NCBI RefSeq assembly: GCF_003007785.1
Contig: NZ_PXOH01000011.1
Coordinates: forward strand, 62,001-126,000
Source: Aphanothece hegewaldii CCALA 016
Lineage (GTDB): Bacteria > Cyanobacteriota > Cyanobacteriia > Cyanobacteriales > Microcystaceae
Direction: 5' to 3'
Length of the DNA stretch: 64,000 nucleotides
Part shown: one piece after another, positions 62,209-64,000 of the stretch
How positions within the stretch are numbered: the first letter of the stretch is position 1
Layout: each line of letters starts with the position of its first letter
The notes under the pieces: model-generated
Told to the model about the DNA's origin: nothing
Databases searched by the model: none
The model's input: only the letters and a program-made list of their open reading frames with translations
Translations under genes and position numbers: made by a program

Positions 62209-63798
62209 ATGCTAGTTATTCGTTCATTCACAAATATTGGTAGCAGTTTAGCCTTATTGCTCATTGTCGGACAACAAGTTACCGCTCAAACTCCGCTATC
62301 AGAAGTTGTATCAAATAGCGGCTCAACCAGTCAAACAACAAGTCAAACTCTTCCCCAGACAACCCCAGATCCCGCACAAGCAGAAGACTTACTCCCTTTA
62401 CCCAATAGAAATGATCAAAGCAATAAGTTTGAAAGAGCGCCAAATTATCTAAATCCTAGTGGCAATCCGCTCATTTTTCCCACTGTACCCGATGAAGTCG
62501 ATATCAAAACAGTTCAACCCATTAGTTTAAATCAAGCCATTGAATTAGCCTTACAGAATAATAAAGATTTACAGTCGGCTAGAATACAACTTACACAAAG
62601 ACAAGAACAACTCACTGAACAAAGAGCTAGACTATTTCCGGCTCTAGATGCACAATTTAATTTTTCTCGTGATTCTAGTATCAGTGCAGCCCAACAAAAT
62701 TTACAGCTGAGAAGACAGGCTGAAGCTGCAGGACAGGATTTTGTAGGTATTAATAAAGAGAGTACGAATGCAACGGGACAATTAAGCTTAACTTACAATA
62801 TTTATACTGGAGGAGAAAGAGCAGCCCAACTCAAACGCGCTGAAAGAGAAATAAAACGTCAAAAGCTAGAAGTAGAACGAGCAGCCGAAGAAGTTCGCTT
62901 TCAAGCAGCAGACAACTATTATCAGTTACAACGGCGAGATGCAGAAGTAGCGATCGCACAAGCTGCCATTGAAGACGCAACCCAAAGTTTACGGGATGCT
63001 CAACTCCTAGAACAAGCGGGACTCGGCACACGTTTTTCTGTACTACAAGCTGAGGTAGATGTAGCACGGGCAAATCAAGAGTTAACGACAGCTATTTCTA
63101 ATCAACGCATCGCTAGACGGACTTTAGTTCAGCTTTTAAGTTTAGGTCAAAAAGTCGAATTAACGGCAGCCGATGCCATTCGAGAAGCGGGAAACTGGCC
63201 TATTTCACTAGAAGAAAGTATTGTTCTAGCTTATAAAAACCGTTCGGAATTAGAACAACAACTCGTAGCACGGGATATTGGCGAACAGGATCGTAAAATT
63301 GCTCTATCAGAAATTAAACCTAAAGTTGATTTCTCCGCTAACTATGAATATGCTGATAATTTCGACGACGAAATTAGTGTTGTTGATGGTTATAGTTTTG
63401 TGGCGACAGCAAGATGGCGGTTTGTTGATGGTGGTCGAGCTTTCTCACGAGCCAGACAAGCCGATCGTCAAATTGACTTAGCTAATAACGAATTTGCTAG
63501 AATTCGCAATCAAGTTCGTTTGGAAGTAGAACAATCATACTATCAAATGGTGGCTAACCAAGAAAATATTCAAACCGCCGCTTTGAGTGTGGAATCTGCG
63601 ACAGAAAGCCTCAGACTCGCCCGTTTACGCTTCCAAGCAGGCGTTGGAACCCAAACCGATGTTATTAACTCTCAACGGGATTTAACCGATGCTAGAAGCC
63701 GATATTTACAAGCGATCGTCGATTATAATCGTTCCTTAAATGACTTACAACGTTCTGTTAGTAATTGGCCTGATGGTCGTTTGTTTGAATTACGATAA
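62209..63798 (+). CDS. TolC-family outer-membrane efflux channel
   Basis: 529 residues. The N-terminus MLVIRSFTNIGSSLALLLIV followed by GQQVTAQ is a signal peptide. A Ser/Thr/Gln-rich linker leads to the OEP repeat: ISLNQAIELALQNNKDLQSA, then ARIQLTQRQEQLTEQRARLF, and in the second half LEESIVLAYKNRSELEQQL and a long coiled coil ending RLARLRFQAGVGTQTDVINS. It forms the trimeric exit duct for type I secretion and RND/ABC pumps. It could serve the two RTX-type proteins of this window, though no inner-membrane partner is adjacent. Confidence 0.9.
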   Translation: MLVIRSFTNIGSSLALLLIVGQQVTAQTPLSEVVSNSGSTSQTTSQTLPQTTPDPAQAEDLLPLPNRNDQSNKFERAPNYLNPSGNPLIFPTVPDEVDIKTVQPISLNQAIELALQNNKDLQSARIQLTQRQEQLTEQRARLFPALDAQFNFSRDSSISAAQQNLQLRRQAEAAGQDFVGINKESTNATGQLSLTYNIYTGGERAAQLKRAEREIKRQKLEVERAAEEVRFQAADNYYQLQRRDAEVAIAQAAIEDATQSLRDAQLLEQAGLGTRFSVLQAEVDVARANQELTTAISNQRIARRTLVQLLSLGQKVELTAADAIREAGNWPISLEESIVLAYKNRSELEQQLVARDIGEQDRKIALSEIKPKVDFSANYEYADNFDDEISVVDGYSFVATARWRFVDGGRAFSRARQADRQIDLANNEFARIRNQVRLEVEQSYYQMVANQENIQTAALSVESATESLRLARLRFQAGVGTQTDVINSQRDLTDARSRYLQAIVDYNRSLNDLQRSVSNWPDGRLFELR

Positions 63799-63835
63799 AT
63801 TGATGATTGTCGGTAGGGGCTTGGTCGCCAAGTAC

Positions 63836-63855
63836 AGACGCGCCATGGCGCGTCT
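63836..63855. repeat. Perfect 20-bp palindrome AGACGCGCCATGGCGCGTCT
   Basis: Perfectly self-complementary, followed by CTATT. It is the best-preserved member of the AGACGC...GCGTCT family. Just before it, CTTGG-TCG-CCAAG at about 63820-63832, with TAGGGG in front, is a variant of the other hairpin family. Confidence 0.7.
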
Positions 63856-63940
63856 CTATTACACCATAGTGATACAATGTAAAAAAAACTTAATATTATT
63901 TAATATTAACTAAGCAAAGGATTGGGGTAGAGATTACAGT

Positions 63941-64000
63941 ATGTCTAATATCACGTTTATTAAAGAAAATAAGCTAGTTGTAGCGGCTGATGGGGCAAAT
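63941..64000 (+). CDS. Start of a 2Fe-2S ferredoxin-like protein (partial, cut by the window edge)
   Basis: Only 20 codons are in the window: MSNITFIKENKLVVAADGAN. This resembles the N-terminus of the small cyanobacterial 2Fe-2S iron-sulfur binding proteins (an N-terminal ...VKENK.V.AA.GANLR... stretch). The cluster-binding Cys residues lie outside, so the call is tentative. It may be transcribed from a promoter in the 140-bp gap after the TolC gene. Confidence 0.5.
   Translation, partial: MSNITFIKENKLVVAADGAN

Noticed and set aside
1..64000. tRNA and rRNA genes, CRISPR arrays, prophage modules
   Set aside because: No cloverleaf with GTTCGANTC-type arm, no rRNA blocks, no direct-repeat/spacer array and no phage structural genes were found by eye.

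Overview
The window is AT-rich (by eye in the mid-to-high 30s % GC), carries many GCGATCGC-type HIP1 motifs, and holds genes found only or mainly in cyanobacteria: phycoerythrin rod linkers, bilin lyases and CpeR, an NrtABCD nitrate transporter with the fused NrtC, SigA and SigF sigma factors, DUF3082, DUF3134, fibrillin-like PAP and the dual-function GlpX phosphatase. It is chromosomal DNA of a phycoerythrin-containing cyanobacterium, probably unicellular or baeocystous; the sequence alone does not fix the genus.

Layout. 1-8.2 kb: a porin running off the left edge, an alpha/beta hydrolase, a Tat-exported PhoX phosphatase with a possible Pho box, a broken geranylgeranyl-reductase fragment, a cation/proton antiporter with stress domains, and a Uma2 protein. 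8.3-13.6 kb: nrtABCD on the minus strand, with small hairpin repeats in two of its gaps. 14-20 kb: Uma2, thioredoxin, SDR, a GalU-like enzyme, then DAHP synthase behind a leader region that reads as a complete ribosome-dependent attenuator, then a PfkB sugar kinase. 20.1-23.1 kb: a heavily decayed gene. 23.2-28.2 kb: glpX, hemA, and a GST/PPOx/NTF2 operon facing a TetR regulator across two operator-like palindromes. 28.3-38.2 kb is accessory in character: two RTX-type proteins, a DUF6888/DUF6887 cassette between 200-bp direct repeats, an HNH endonuclease, and an egtC-egtB pair split by a 3.3-kb insertion. 38.2-43 kb: sigF, a J-domain protein, a membrane protein and sigA. 43-45 kb: an IS605-family tnpB element inserted in a DUF29 gene. 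44.9-52.2 kb: a housekeeping cluster on the minus strand (DUF3082, ispE, rsmA, mraY, DUF3134), then fibrillin, a damaged DUF433/DUF5615 toxin-antitoxin pair, rlmD and an acyltransferase. 52.7-58.1 kb: the phycoerythrin rod cluster cpeC-cpeD-cpeE-cpeS-cpeT-cpeR plus an unusual coiled-coil linker. 58.2-64 kb: an RHH regulator with a small membrane protein, Ap4A phosphorylase, Uma2, gamma-glutamyltransferase, a TolC-type channel and the start of a ferredoxin-like gene.

The strongest candidate for an undescribed system is the aroF/aroG leader at about 17854-17982. It has a 19-residue peptide in which seven of eight consecutive residues are Phe, Tyr or Trp apart from one Gly, a 10-bp antiterminator that starts in the peptide's last codons, and a mutually exclusive intrinsic terminator. 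Next in interest are the tnpB element with its readable target-adjacent motif and guide, the two direct-repeat-bracketed insertions (DUF6888 cassette; egtC/egtB), the roughly 60-bp inverted repeat carrying an NtcA-type palindrome, the tandem CRP-type sites beside sigF, and the coiled-coil phycobilisome linker. All functional calls rest on motifs read by eye; no database search was run.
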